A stretch of DNA of 30,459 bases from a virus, in the IMG/VR virus record IMGVR_UViG_3300013307_000041, positions 1-30,459 of that record, one strand, 5' to 3'. How positions within the stretch are numbered: the stretch's first letter is position 1; every line of letters begins with the position of its first letter. The translations under genes were made by a program, and so were the position numbers. This document shows, in pieces, positions 16,115-22,589 of this stretch. A model generated the notes under the pieces. That model did no database searches and was not told the DNA's origin. It saw only the letters and a list, made by a program, of their open reading frames with translations.

Positions 16115-16135
16115 GCCCCAGCATAGCGCCGGGGC
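16115..16135 (-). terminator. Possible terminator hairpin after the 321-residue gene
   Basis: Minus-strand stem of eight pairs with one G-U (GCCCCGGC / GCTGGGGC), loop of five, followed by TGTTTTCC. It overlaps the promoter-like site at 16120-16148, as also seen behind the portal gene. Confidence 0.55.
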
Positions 16136-16148
16136 GAATATCATGCAA
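16120..16148 (-). promoter_or_regulatory. Possible promoter before the zinc-ribbon gene
   Basis: Minus strand TTGCAT (16148-16143), 17 bases, TATGCT (16125-16120). The context CGCTTGCAT is shared with the site at 17408-17436. The -10 lies in the loop and arm of the hairpin at 16115-16135. Confidence 0.45.
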
Positions 16149-16156
16149 GCGGTATA

Positions 16157-17122
16157 TTATCCACCCACGGCAAGGCGGTAGCGCTTCACCTGCTCCCATG
16201 CGACCACTCCGACCTCAAGCGTGTTACTACCCCCGCCGACCGTCTCGATCTCCACCATGTCCTTGTCGTTCAGGCGGGAGGGACGATGGCCCTTTTCGAA
16301 GGTCTGCCAACCGATCCAGCCGTCGGATTCGGGAATGTCCTCGGATCCTGCCAGCGTCTCGATCAGGTGGGAAATGATGCCCGTGTTTATTCTGCCGTTG
16401 GCATAACTTGCGATCGCCGCTCTGGTGGCATCGATGCGAGCCATCGCCTTGCGGAGGTTCTGCTCCGTCTCCTGGTGGGTGCGCGTCTCAAACCATGCCA
16501 CGCGCTCCGGGTTGCAGTCGCAGCGGGTCAGGCGCTCCATGTGTTCGAACGTCTGGACGTGGCGGCGCAGGCATGCGGTCGACATTTTGAAAATGTTCCA
16601 GTTGTACGGGATGCGATTCTTGTCGCAGGCGTAGACGTAGCGCTCGATCAGTGCGTTGCGCTCCTCTGCCGTCTTGGCGTCGGACGCGTACCCGGACGCG
16701 CGGCCAGCCTCGCGGACCATCTGCTTAGCCTTGTGCTCGGTCCAGGAGACGTGGCGGGCCTTGCCGTCGTTGCCGTCGCCTACCGGGTCGTAATCGTCCG
16801 GCACGTTGGTAGAGCCGAGGATAGTGCGAAGGTCGTCATAGCAACGCTCGGACAAGGAGAGCCGTTGCAGGGCGGCGTTAAGACGGTTCTCCAGCTCGCG
16901 CTCGCGGGCCTGGTCGCGCCACTTCTCGCTCTCGGTGTGGATGCGGGCCAGTGCCTCGTCGGACAGGAGCGGCAGGTGGCAGGCAGCCAGCTCCGGCTCG
17001 GCCTTGAATCCTGCCAGCATTGCGTCGGCAATGTCGGCAATGTGGATCTGGCGGGTGCTCATCGCCTGGCGCTGCTCTTTGGATGCGAGGGCATAGCCCA
17101 CGCCTTTGTCGTGACTATTCAT
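16157..17122 (-). CDS. Unknown 321-residue protein
   Basis: The largest gene of the accessory block. Residues about 30-100 are helical and charged (ESEKWRDQARERELENRLNAALQRL resembles a coiled coil). The middle has several Cys/Trp/Tyr (RYVYACDKNRIPYNWN, then RCDCNPERVAWFE) with no clear metal site. The last 80 residues look like a separate domain (DGWIGWQTFEKGHRPS, then NTLEVGVVAWEQVKRYRL). That pattern is common in small phage proteins of unknown role and may be an independent module fused to the helical part. The ATG at 17122 has GGAG 10 bases upstream. Confidence 0.72.
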   Translation of the reverse strand: MNSHDKGVGYALASKEQRQAMSTRQIHIADIADAMLAGFKAEPELAACHLPLLSDEALARIHTESEKWRDQARERELENRLNAALQRLSLSERCYDDLRTILGSTNVPDDYDPVGDGNDGKARHVSWTEHKAKQMVREAGRASGYASDAKTAEERNALIERYVYACDKNRIPYNWNIFKMSTACLRRHVQTFEHMERLTRCDCNPERVAWFETRTHQETEQNLRKAMARIDATRAAIASYANGRINTGIISHLIETLAGSEDIPESDGWIGWQTFEKGHRPSRLNDKDMVEIETVGGGSNTLEVGVVAWEQVKRYRLAVGG

Positions 17123-17146
17123 CGTGCTGTTTCTCCGTTGGTGGTA

Positions 17147-17359
17147 TCAGGCGCGCAACCACGCGCCGTATGTGCCAGCCTGATTCATGGCTGAAATGAT
17201 GCCGGACTCCTGCATGTTGCAGGCCCGATAGATTTCGATCTCGGTGGTGGAGTCGTTCCCGTCACGCAGATAGACGGAGCCGCGAAAGCTGCGGAGCTTG
17301 GGGTTAGCCAGCTTGGCGGCAGTTGCCAGAAATTCAGCTTTGTTCATGCGGTGGGCCAT
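17147..17359 (-). CDS. Small unknown protein
   Basis: 70 residues (MAHRMNKAEFLATAAKL...), not recognised. A helix is followed by strands (SFRGSVYLRDGN, then TEIEIYRACN). The start at 17359 has GAGGAAACC upstream and is preferred over a GTG at 17404, which lies inside a hairpin. A promoter-like site lies about 50 bases upstream. Confidence 0.6.
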   Translation of the reverse strand: MAHRMNKAEFLATAAKLANPKLRSFRGSVYLRDGNDSTTEIEIYRACNMQESGIISAMNQAGTYGAWLRA

Positions 17360-17381
17360 CGTGGTTTCCTCTAACTGGTGG

Positions 17382-17400
17382 CGGGACCATTTCCCGCCGA
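17382..17400 (-). other. Leader hairpin before the 70-residue gene
   Basis: Stem GGCGGGA / TCCCGCC with a loop of AATGG on the minus strand, between the promoter-like site and the ribosome site of the gene at 17147-17359. The same loop, AATGG, caps the hairpin at 23501-23519. Confidence 0.5.
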
Positions 17401-17407
17401 CCACTTA

Positions 17408-17436
17408 AAGATAACGGAAGCGTGATGTTAATGCAA
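17408..17436 (-). promoter_or_regulatory. Possible promoter before the 70-residue gene
   Basis: Minus strand TTGCAT (17436-17431), 17 bases, TATCTT (17413-17408), in the same CGCTTGCAT context as the site at 16120-16148. Confidence 0.45.
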
Positions 17437-17444
17437 GCGTTATT

Positions 17445-17720
17445 TTATTCTTTCTCATCATCCCATCGGCCAGGCTTGAGGAATTCGCCACGCCGCCAGT
17501 CGTCCCACATACAGTACGGCCAGAAGATGAGCATCATCCCCAACACAAAGACGCACATCACCGCGAGGATGAGGCAGAACAACGGCACGAAGCCACGAGG
17601 GACCGCCCTTGCTTCCTCTGCACATCGGCGGCCAAGGTGAGCGCCTGCGCCGTTCCAGACCTCCACAGCCAGCCAGGCAGCGCCGATCGCCAGGTAGGAG
17701 AAGATCAGCTCGTACAGCAT
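17445..17720 (-). CDS. Small membrane protein, two transmembrane segments
   Basis: 91 residues. Two hydrophobic segments are seen: LIFSYLAIGAAWLAVEVW (about 4-22) and PLFCLILAVMCVFVLGMMLI (about 46-66). A basic loop lies between (HLGRRCAEEARAVPRG) and a charged end (DDWRRGEF...DDEKE) follows. It would sit in the inner membrane. The role is unknown; membrane proteins in phage accessory blocks can act in superinfection exclusion, but nothing here shows that. The start at 17720 overlaps the upstream stop (TGATG) with GGGAGG. Confidence 0.68.
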   Translation of the reverse strand: MLYELIFSYLAIGAAWLAVEVWNGAGAHLGRRCAEEARAVPRGFVPLFCLILAVMCVFVLGMMLIFWPYCMWDDWRRGEFLKPGRWDDEKE

Positions 17721-18079
17721 CAGGAGTGCCTCCCGTTGCGCGTGAGCTGCCCCAGGTCGTGCTCCCATTGCGGGCGGGCCGCTGGCTTGCGGTAGCCATC
17801 GTAAAGCATCTGGACCGCCGCGATCGGGTTGGATGGGAGGGAGTGGTGGACGTACAGATAGAACATGCCGCGCTGGCCGTCGTGCTGGATGCCGAAGCCG
17901 CTCCGGGTGTAGGTGTGGAGTGCTCCCTCCGGTGGCTGCTGGGTGGCGTCCCCGATGAGCGACACGGGGCGCATCTCGGCAAGCCTGAGCTGGGGTATGC
18001 CCTCGGCGATGCGGTGGCGCTGGCCGTCGTGTGGGCCGCCAATCAGGAGCGCCTCGACGTAGTTGAGTGGTGATTGCAT
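17720..18079 (-). CDS. Unknown small protein with GGPHDG motif
   Basis: 119 residues. The N-terminal LIGGPHDGQRHRI echoes FLGGPMNGRTF in the protein at 9158-9517. Later strands (HTYTRSGFGIQHDGQRGMFYLYVHH) suggest a small beta-rich protein. Small GGP-x-G proteins are common in phages and uncharacterised. The ATG at 18079 has a strong GGGAGGA site. It overlaps the start of the membrane protein gene, so the two are probably coupled. Confidence 0.68.
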   Translation of the reverse strand: MQSPLNYVEALLIGGPHDGQRHRIAEGIPQLRLAEMRPVSLIGDATQQPPEGALHTYTRSGFGIQHDGQRGMFYLYVHHSLPSNPIAAVQMLYDGYRKPAARPQWEHDLGQLTRNGRHS

Positions 18080-18112
18080 GTTGGATCCTCCCAGGTGCGG
18101 GGGTGAATGATT

Positions 18113-18156
18113 CAGCGCCTACTAGCGGCCCTCTGGGCTGTCGACGTTCGGCGCTG
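18113..18156 (-). other. Long inverted repeat in an intergenic gap
   Basis: CAGCGCC (18113-18119) and GGCGCTG (18150-18156) form a perfect seven-base stem around 30 bases that hold a smaller stem (GCCC / GGGC). It lies in the 86-base gap between the genes at 18166 and 18079. No U-tract follows. Confidence 0.4.
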
Positions 18157-18165
18157 CGGTATCGG

Positions 18166-18531
18166 TCAGAAGGTCACGCCGTCGAGCGGGCTTGGAACCA
18201 GGAGGACAGGACGAGGCACTGGCAGGGGCTGGCCGATGGGTCCGACCGGGCGCGATGCCTTGAGCTGGTTCCAGTATGTGAACGGGTTGACCTTGCGGGC
18301 GCTGCCCAGGTGCTCGGAGAAGTAGAGCGACTCCAGCGCCGGGCCAGTGTAGCCGATGCGAACCAGCTCGGAGAGTGGGACGTGATAGGCACCTTCCAGT
18401 ACGTACTCGTCGTTATCGCCGTAGGTGCACGGCTTGGCCTGGACCAGGGCGGGGAACTGGACGGCCTCGAATCCAGATTTGAAGGAGGTCGAACGGTAAT
18501 ACTCATCGTGGAGGATTTCGATCGTTGTCAT
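18166..18531 (-). CDS. Unknown 121-residue protein
   Basis: Not recognised. It starts MTTIEILHDEYYRSTSFKSG, has several aromatic residues, and ends in a Pro-rich segment (PVGPIGQPLPVPRPVLLVP). No membrane segment or metal site is seen. The ATG at 18531 has GAGAG upstream and lies 51 bases after the -10 of the promoter at 18582-18610, whose leader is nearly the same as that of the gene at 18747-19031. Confidence 0.65.
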   Translation of the reverse strand: MTTIEILHDEYYRSTSFKSGFEAVQFPALVQAKPCTYGDNDEYVLEGAYHVPLSELVRIGYTGPALESLYFSEHLGSARKVNPFTYWNQLKASRPVGPIGQPLPVPRPVLLVPSPLDGVTF

Positions 18532-18581
18532 GGTGTCGTCTCTCGCTGGTGGGCTGGCCCGTTGCCTGCCCTATGTGATAA

Positions 18582-18610
18582 AGAATAGCGCATCTCTTAT
18601 CACGAGTCCA
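18582..18610 (-). promoter_or_regulatory. Sigma-70-like promoter, copy 1 of a repeated promoter-leader
   Basis: Minus strand TGGACT (18610-18605), 17 bases, TATTCT (18587-18582). Twenty bases from the -10 onward (18587-18568) are identical to those at 19087-19068, and further leader segments are shared. Confidence 0.65.
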
Positions 18611-18701
18611 GTATATTTTAACGCTTTCGGTAAATATATTGCAGCCGGGCAACGATGGCGCTACTCTGTCCGTGCTGGCAGACACATACGGCAGACACGA
18701 C

Positions 18702-18737
18702 AAGGCCCCGGACTCATCACCCAGGGCCTTTCTTTTT
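18702..18737 (+). terminator. Terminator-like hairpin facing the plus strand
   Basis: AAGGCCC / GGGCCTT with a 15-base loop, then TCTTTTT on the plus strand. On the minus strand, where the neighbouring genes lie, no T-run follows. It could stop antisense transcription or act weakly in both directions after the gene at 18747-19031. The 215-base gap 18532-18746 otherwise holds a promoter and no gene that I can support. Confidence 0.55.
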
Positions 18738-18746
18738 GCCTGCCGA

Positions 18747-19031
18747 TCAGGCTGCGGCTTTCAGCTCCTTGCCGAGGAAGTCCAGCATCTCGCGGAGGTG
18801 CTTCTCGTCGCGGATGGTGGCTGGCAATTCTTCTGTGATGGACTTCGCCAGGTAAACGTTGCCGTTCCATGTCAGGGAGCCGTCGTCGTTGATGATGTAG
18901 GTGAACATCCATTCGCAATCGTTCTCGGCTTCCCACACTGCGAGGAGCGGCTGGTCTGCCACGTCGTCCAGGATTGTAACGTCGAGGCCGCGTTTTGCTG
19001 CGTAGGTTTTGGTGGTTTTGCTGATGTTCAT
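18747..19031 (-). CDS. Unknown 94-residue protein
   Basis: Not recognised. It starts MNISKTTKTYAAKRGLD, followed by strands (DVTILDDV, then EWMFTYIINDDGSLTWNGNVY) and a C-terminal helix (EKHLREMLDFLGKELKAAA). It looks like a compact alpha/beta protein. The ATG at 19031 has AAAGGGCAGAG upstream, 51 bases after the -10 of the promoter at 19082-19110. Confidence 0.66.
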   Translation of the reverse strand: MNISKTTKTYAAKRGLDVTILDDVADQPLLAVWEAENDCEWMFTYIINDDGSLTWNGNVYLAKSITEELPATIRDEKHLREMLDFLGKELKAAA

Positions 19032-19081
19032 GTCTCTGCCCTTTCGCTGGTGGGCTGCGATGTTGCCGCCCTATGTGATAA

Positions 19082-19110
19082 AGAATAAGCCATATCGGGC
19101 GGCATGTCCA
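19082..19110 (-). promoter_or_regulatory. Sigma-70-like promoter, copy 2 of a repeated promoter-leader
   Basis: Minus strand TGGACA (19110-19105), 17 bases, TATTCT (19087-19082). It is the best promoter match of the accessory block and lies exactly 500 bases from copy 1. Confidence 0.7.
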
Positions 19111-19134
19111 GCGAATTATCACGAAATAGTTAAA

Positions 19135-19308
19135 TTATTTTCTGCGCGCCATCCTTACCAGGTCGGCCACGAGGAACCACAGCGGCGTCGCAATCATGGG
19201 CCACATCAACACGGACAGGCCAAGCCAGCCCAGAGGCTGGTCGAAGCCGTAGCGCTCGACGACCCACGGGATCACCATGAGGTAGTAAGCCAGGGCGAGC
19301 CACATCAT
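19135..19308 (-). CDS. Small membrane protein
   Basis: 57 residues with two to three hydrophobic segments (WLALAYYLMVIPWVV, then LGWLGLSVLMWPMIATPLWFLVADL) and a basic end (RMARRK). It would be an inner-membrane protein. The function is unknown. The start at 19308 is the first of two adjacent ATG codons, overlaps the upstream stop (ATGA), and has AAGGTGGG upstream. An in-frame GTG at 19323 has no better site. Confidence 0.6.
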   Translation of the reverse strand: MMWLALAYYLMVIPWVVERYGFDQPLGWLGLSVLMWPMIATPLWFLVADLVRMARRK

Positions 19309-19586
19309 AGGCCCACCTTCCACGCGGCGATCTTGTTGGTGTGCTCGGCGCTGTCGTCGTTAAACTCGCTGTACGCCACGCCGTCGGCGTCCTCTGCTGC
19401 GGCCTGCGCAATGACCAGGAGCGAGCGGAGACGCGCCGCCATGTGCATCACAATCTCCTCGGTGTCGCACATCGCCATCGTGACAAGGTAGCGAGGAGGA
19501 GCGCCAGCGGCCAGAGCCTCCAGCTCTGCGTCGTCCAGCGGGTCCTTGCTGAGGTCGCGCACTGGTCCGACCTGTTTACTTTCCAT
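19305..19586 (-). CDS. Unknown 93-residue protein
   Basis: Not recognised. An acidic N-terminus (DLSKDPLDDAELEALAAG) leads to a strand and a long helix (EEIVMHMAARLRSLLVIAQAAAEDADG), giving an alpha-rich protein. The start at 19586 has GGAGGCGG upstream and overlaps the end of the upstream gene by 11 bases. Longer readings to 19664 run into that gene and are rejected. Confidence 0.62.
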   Translation of the reverse strand: MESKQVGPVRDLSKDPLDDAELEALAAGAPPRYLVTMAMCDTEEIVMHMAARLRSLLVIAQAAAEDADGVAYSEFNDDSAEHTNKIAAWKVGL

Positions 19587-19845
19587 TGCCGCCTCCGTCT
19601 TTGAATGCCTTAGCCAGTGCCTGCCGGGGCGCGTTAGCCAGCGCCTCGCGCCGCTGCGTCTCAATCTGGCGCATAAACTCCGCCACGCCGTGCTCTGCCA
19701 TCCCCATCGCCTGGTTGTGGCTCTTGCCCGCCTTGCGCGCCCGGTCGTAAAGGTCGGCCTTCATCGCCGCTCGTTGCTGCGGGCCTACATACATGTCCGA
19801 GAGCGTGTCGTCGCTCGCCAGCAAGTCATTTCGTCTCTTTTCCAT
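19576..19845 (-). CDS. Unknown charged helical protein
   Basis: 89 residues, highly charged, mostly helical (RRNDLLASDDTLSDMYVG, then AAMKADLYDRARKAG, then MRQIETQRREALANAP) with a Gly/Lys tail. There is no recognisable domain; a small nucleic-acid or protein-binding factor would fit the composition. The ATG at 19845 has GAGGTAACG directly upstream. Confidence 0.62.
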   Translation of the reverse strand: MEKRRNDLLASDDTLSDMYVGPQQRAAMKADLYDRARKAGKSHNQAMGMAEHGVAEFMRQIETQRREALANAPRQALAKAFKDGGGNGK

Positions 19846-19880
19846 CGTTACCTCGATTTGTCGGAGCCGTAACGAAACCG

Positions 19881-20048
19881 TTACAGCTTGAGAATGTTAC
19901 ACACGATCGCGATTAACAGCGTCAACCCTGCGCCGTAGACTGCGAAGCATATCCAGAGCCATGTCCACGATCCGACGGCTTCCCGGAGTGGTGATTCCTG
20001 CTCCGGCGACGTTCTCCCTCTGGCCTTTCGGCTGGGGAATTGTATCAC
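19881..20048 (-). CDS. Small single-pass membrane protein
   Basis: About 55 residues. A Pro/Arg/Ser-rich start (IQFPSRKARGRTSP) is followed by one transmembrane segment (WLWICFAVYGAGLTLLIAIVCNIL). The start is uncertain. GTG at 20048 lies 12 bases after GGAG, whereas the ATT at 20054 is 6 bases after it and would give the more usual MNVIQFPS start. The GTG at 20150 has no ribosome site. The end overlaps a GTAACG/CGTTAC inverted pair (19869-19884) similar to the repeats flanking the ATPase gene. Confidence 0.5.
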   Translation of the reverse strand: MIQFPSRKARGRTSPEQESPLREAVGSWTWLWICFAVYGAGLTLLIAIVCNILKL

Positions 20049-20101
20049 GTTAATAGTATGCTCCTTTGCATCATGAATCAATGATAAATGTGCGTAAAAT
20101 A

Positions 20102-20330
20102 CTGCGGAAAATCTGCGGTAACTTGCCGCACAAAATGCCGCAGGTTTCACGCGTAACCGACGTGTAACCGATTCCCTTTGTAAGTACCTGATAATAAACG
20201 GTTACACTGCGGCGTTTTTTGGGTTTCATCATGTAACTTTCGGTAGATTCGGTTACGGTTACATATATATATCCCCCCTTTAGGGGGGATATGTAATGAA
20301 ACCTGAAACCGTCAGCGGGTAACTGTAACC
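20102..20330. repeat. Repeat-rich AT-rich region behind the ATPase gene (possible origin or operators)
   Basis: This 282-base gene gap (20049-20330) holds several kinds of repeat. There is an imperfect inverted repeat of CTGCGG/CCGCAG units (20102-20143). GTAACCGA occurs twice, 11 bases apart (20153, 20164). A perfect nine-base inverted repeat GTGTAACCG / CGGTTACAC lies at 20162-20170 and 20199-20207. GGTTAC occurs twice in tandem (20251-20262). Further copies are GTTTCATCATGTAAC (20223-20237), ATGTAATGAAACC (20291-20303) and GTAACTGTAACCC (20319-20331). The same motif recurs at 22005-22102 beyond the ATPase gene. Iteron-like clusters beside replication genes are known in replicons; origin function here is inferred. 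Confidence 0.6.
20269..20292. other. Perfect 10-base hairpin in the repeat region
   Basis: ATATCCCCCC, loop TTTA, GGGGGGATAT. It is symmetrical and has no U-tract on either strand, so it is not a normal terminator. It lies among the GTTAC repeats, 39 bases beyond the stop of the ATPase gene. Confidence 0.75.
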
Positions 20331-21989
20331 CTAAAAATCCTTAAGATCGTCGTCGTCCTGTTGCGGCTGTTTTGCCTGCCAGTCAGTCGGACGGGGTTCG
20401 TTGTCACGCACTCCACCCAGAAGCGGGATCGCCTCGTTCATGGCGGTAAGCGTTTCGTCGCCAGCCATCTTGATCAGGATCTGCTTTGTGGTGGCATGTT
20501 CAAAGGCGCGGTGAAACTCGACTTTGGTCAGCGGCGGCTCGGCCATGTTGCGCGCCCAGTCCGATAGCGCACCCTTGCTTAACTTCGGTCCGCGCTTCGA
20601 CGTGCGGCGTCGCTCGTTGTACTCGTGGACGAATTGCGTCAGGCGTAAGGCGTTCTCCTCGGTCTTGCTGGTGCGCTTCTCTGCGGGCTTCTCATCGTCG
20701 TCTGCGCCTGCGTCCTGTTTGACCAGCTCCGGCTCGTTGATGACGATAAGCGTCGAGTCGTTATTGCCGATGTGCCACGCTGCCGGGCTGTCCTTCCCAG
20801 GTGCGGACATTCGGGCCATTGCCTCGCGCTTGGCTTTGACCAGCTCGGGCGGGAGTTTGACGGACTTCGTGCGGAATGCGCGCCGCTCCAGCATGGCGGA
20901 GCCTTTGGCTTTGGTGTGATCACACACAAACAGGTCACGATCCTTGTGCTTCGAGAGCGTGATCTCGAATGCGGAGTTAGCCTTGAGGGCAGAGGCCCCA
21001 CGTCCGCCGCGCGTCGCGTCCTTCCCGGAGTGGTGGAGGATCACCACGGCGCAGTCGAGCGCCTCGGCCAGCTTCTGCGCATTGGACAGGAGGACGGCGG
21101 CCTGGTCGTTGTTGTTCTCGGTGAACGGCTCGCCACCCACCCAGCGGCCCGGCTCGTTGTCCTTCGGTTCGCGCCACTGCTCCCCGACCTTCTGGCCTGC
21201 GCTGTTGGCGCTGTACGTATCGATAACGACCAGGGCCGGACGATTGCCCTCCAGCTCGAAGAACGGCGAGGCGTTGAATTTGGCGGCAAACTTCATCAGC
21301 TCGCGCTCGCGGTGCAACGGCACGGGCTGAGAAATGATAAACATATTGTCCAGCGGCTTGTTTTTGTTCTGGCTGTAGCACCAGCCCGCGTAACGCTCTT
21401 TCACGCCGTCGGCGTCCTCTGGCGCGAAGTACAGCACGGAGCCTTTGCGGACGGGCAGACCTGCGAAGTGGTGTCCCTTCGCCACGCAGATAGCCATCTG
21501 GAGCGCACAAAACGTTTTCTTTGCGCCGGACTCGCCGACCAGGAAGCCCACGGACCGCTCCGGGATCAGGTTCTGGATCACGAAGTTGATAACGCGCGGG
21601 GCGCTGGCCTCCCGGAGCTTGTCCAGGAATTCGTCCGGCTGCTCCGCCAGCATGGCCTTAATCTTTGCCATGTCGCGCTCGCGGCGCTCCTCGGTGGTCA
21701 GGCTGCGCGGCATCAAGGCGGGCTGGTTGTCCTCGTCCAGCACCATGTCCCACTCGTGATCGTCCTCGTTGCTGCCGAACTGGTAGAGCTGCACATCATC
21801 CAGGCTGAGTCCCTGCGCTGCTGCGTTGTCCTCGTCGATCGCCATCTGCTGGGCCATCTCGGCCTCGGTAAACTCCGGCGTTTCCGGTAGCCACTCGGGC
21901 GGCTGGTCGAGAGGTGCGTCGCCTGGGAGGAGCTGCTCCAGGATCTCCTCGCGGCTCGGCTCCTGCTGCTCGTCTCTTTCGTCGATCAT
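20331..21989 (-). CDS. RepA/RecA-like ATPase, probable replicative helicase
   Basis: 552 residues. An acidic N-terminal region (1-125) leads to a RecA-type ATPase core. Walker A is GESGAKKT (152-159, an unusual Lys-Lys variant), followed by CALQMAICVAKG. FAPEDADG (188-195) and Walker B LVVID (253-257) come next. A sensor-like VILHHSGKDATRGGRGAS (316-333) is typical of the plasmid RepA / AAA_25 family. The C-terminus has helical segments and ends in an acidic tip (QQDDDDLKDF) that recalls the partner-binding tails of single-strand-binding proteins. Such ATPases unwind DNA at origins as hexamers. The ATG at 21989 has AAGGAAAG upstream, a TTGACG/TACATT promoter lies behind it, and repeats flank the gene on both sides. 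The stop is TAG. Helicase activity is inferred. Confidence 0.82.
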   Translation of the reverse strand: MIDERDEQQEPSREEILEQLLPGDAPLDQPPEWLPETPEFTEAEMAQQMAIDEDNAAAQGLSLDDVQLYQFGSNEDDHEWDMVLDEDNQPALMPRSLTTEERRERDMAKIKAMLAEQPDEFLDKLREASAPRVINFVIQNLIPERSVGFLVGESGAKKTFCALQMAICVAKGHHFAGLPVRKGSVLYFAPEDADGVKERYAGWCYSQNKNKPLDNMFIISQPVPLHRERELMKFAAKFNASPFFELEGNRPALVVIDTYSANSAGQKVGEQWREPKDNEPGRWVGGEPFTENNNDQAAVLLSNAQKLAEALDCAVVILHHSGKDATRGGRGASALKANSAFEITLSKHKDRDLFVCDHTKAKGSAMLERRAFRTKSVKLPPELVKAKREAMARMSAPGKDSPAAWHIGNNDSTLIVINEPELVKQDAGADDDEKPAEKRTSKTEENALRLTQFVHEYNERRRTSKRGPKLSKGALSDWARNMAEPPLTKVEFHRAFEHATTKQILIKMAGDETLTAMNEAIPLLGGVRDNEPRPTDWQAKQPQQDDDDLKDF

Positions 21990-22004
21990 ACTGCTTTCCT
22001 TAAA

Positions 22005-22102
22005 TCACGGTTACATTGTCGGGTTTCAATGTAACCCGAACGTGAAACCACGTCAACGCCGCGCCAGCAAAGAAAATACTTTACATCACGGTTTCATTGT
22101 AT
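22005..22102. repeat. GGTTACA/GGTTTCA operator-like repeats between divergent genes
   Basis: TCACGGTTACATTGT (22005-22019) and TCACGGTTTCATTGT (22086-22100) are direct copies differing in one base. Between them are the near-palindrome GGGTTTCAATGTAACCC (22021-22037) and CGTGAAACCACG (22041-22052, reverse orientation). They sit in the 144-base gap between the ATPase gene and the plus-strand genes and overlap the ATPase promoter. They fit binding sites for a regulator or initiator. Confidence 0.7.
22028..22056 (-). promoter_or_regulatory. Promoter of the ATPase gene
   Basis: Minus strand TTGACG (22056-22051), 17 bases, TACATT (22033-22028), about 40 bases before the start codon. The -10 lies within the GGGTTTCAATGTAACCC element and the spacer contains the reversed GTTTCACG element, so a protein bound there would block transcription. 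Confidence 0.65.
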
Positions 22103-22133
22103 TAGTGTTATTTGCGAACAAACGGAGGTATTT

Positions 22134-22589
22134 ATGGACCTGTTTAAAGACGAGCCGCGCGCCCCACTTCGGGCTACCGTGGCGAACCGCAAGACGGCAG
22201 CGGAGAGAATGCTGGAGATACTGGAAAAGGTTAAGCCGTCCGATCTCTCCATCCAGGACGCTATCGATCGCGGCGTCCTCGATCCGTTCGGTGTGACGCA
22301 GGAAGTCCGGGACGCTTTCGCCCGGCTCCGGCCTGCGGAGCAAATCTTCGCGGCGTTCTATGGCGTCGCAGGCGTGGACAGCAAGGCACACCTGGCGCTC
22401 TGCCGTCACGCTGCACAGATGGACCGCGACGGGCTGCTGCGCGGCCTGAAAGTGGATAAGGATATGCTGGTGGTCGAAGTTACCGCCCATGACATTCTCG
22501 ACGACGTTATCCCCCCAGGGACCGAAGTCGGGCCGGAGTTAGCCGCCGCTGCTTTGCGGTGCAAACAAGCCTTAAGGGGGCAAGAGTGA
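22134..22589 (+). CDS. Unknown 151-residue protein, first gene of the plus-strand block
   Basis: Not recognised. It is mostly helical: AAERMLEILEKVKPSDLSIQDAI, then QEVRDAFARLRPAEQIFAAFYG, then SKAHLALCRHAAQMD, ending AAAALRCKQALRGQE. No helix-turn-helix can be named with confidence. The ATG at 22134 has a strong GGAGGT site. Being the first gene opposite the ATPase, with operator-like repeats between, it could be a regulator or a replication helper; that is inference from position. Confidence 0.7.
   Translation: MDLFKDEPRAPLRATVANRKTAAERMLEILEKVKPSDLSIQDAIDRGVLDPFGVTQEVRDAFARLRPAEQIFAAFYGVAGVDSKAHLALCRHAAQMDRDGLLRGLKVDKDMLVVEVTAHDILDDVIPPGTEVGPELAAAALRCKQALRGQE

Noticed and set aside
20049-20330. 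CRISPR-like or tRNA-like content in the repeat region
   Set aside because: Repeats are short, irregularly spaced and in both orientations; no cloverleaf or spacer-repeat pattern was found.
20331-20333. General recoding of TAG as a sense codon in this phage
   Set aside because: The ATPase gene ends with TAG after an apparently complete protein, and only the Dam gene has an internal TAG among the genes read.
20772-21890. 372-residue plus-strand frame opposite the ATPase gene
   Set aside because: It is a shadow of the ATPase coding sequence; the composition (Leu/Val/Arg/His-rich) is typical of an antisense frame.
22559-22585. Upstream GTG start for the small membrane protein
   Set aside because: The GTG at 22586 has an AAGGGGG site and couples to the upstream stop.
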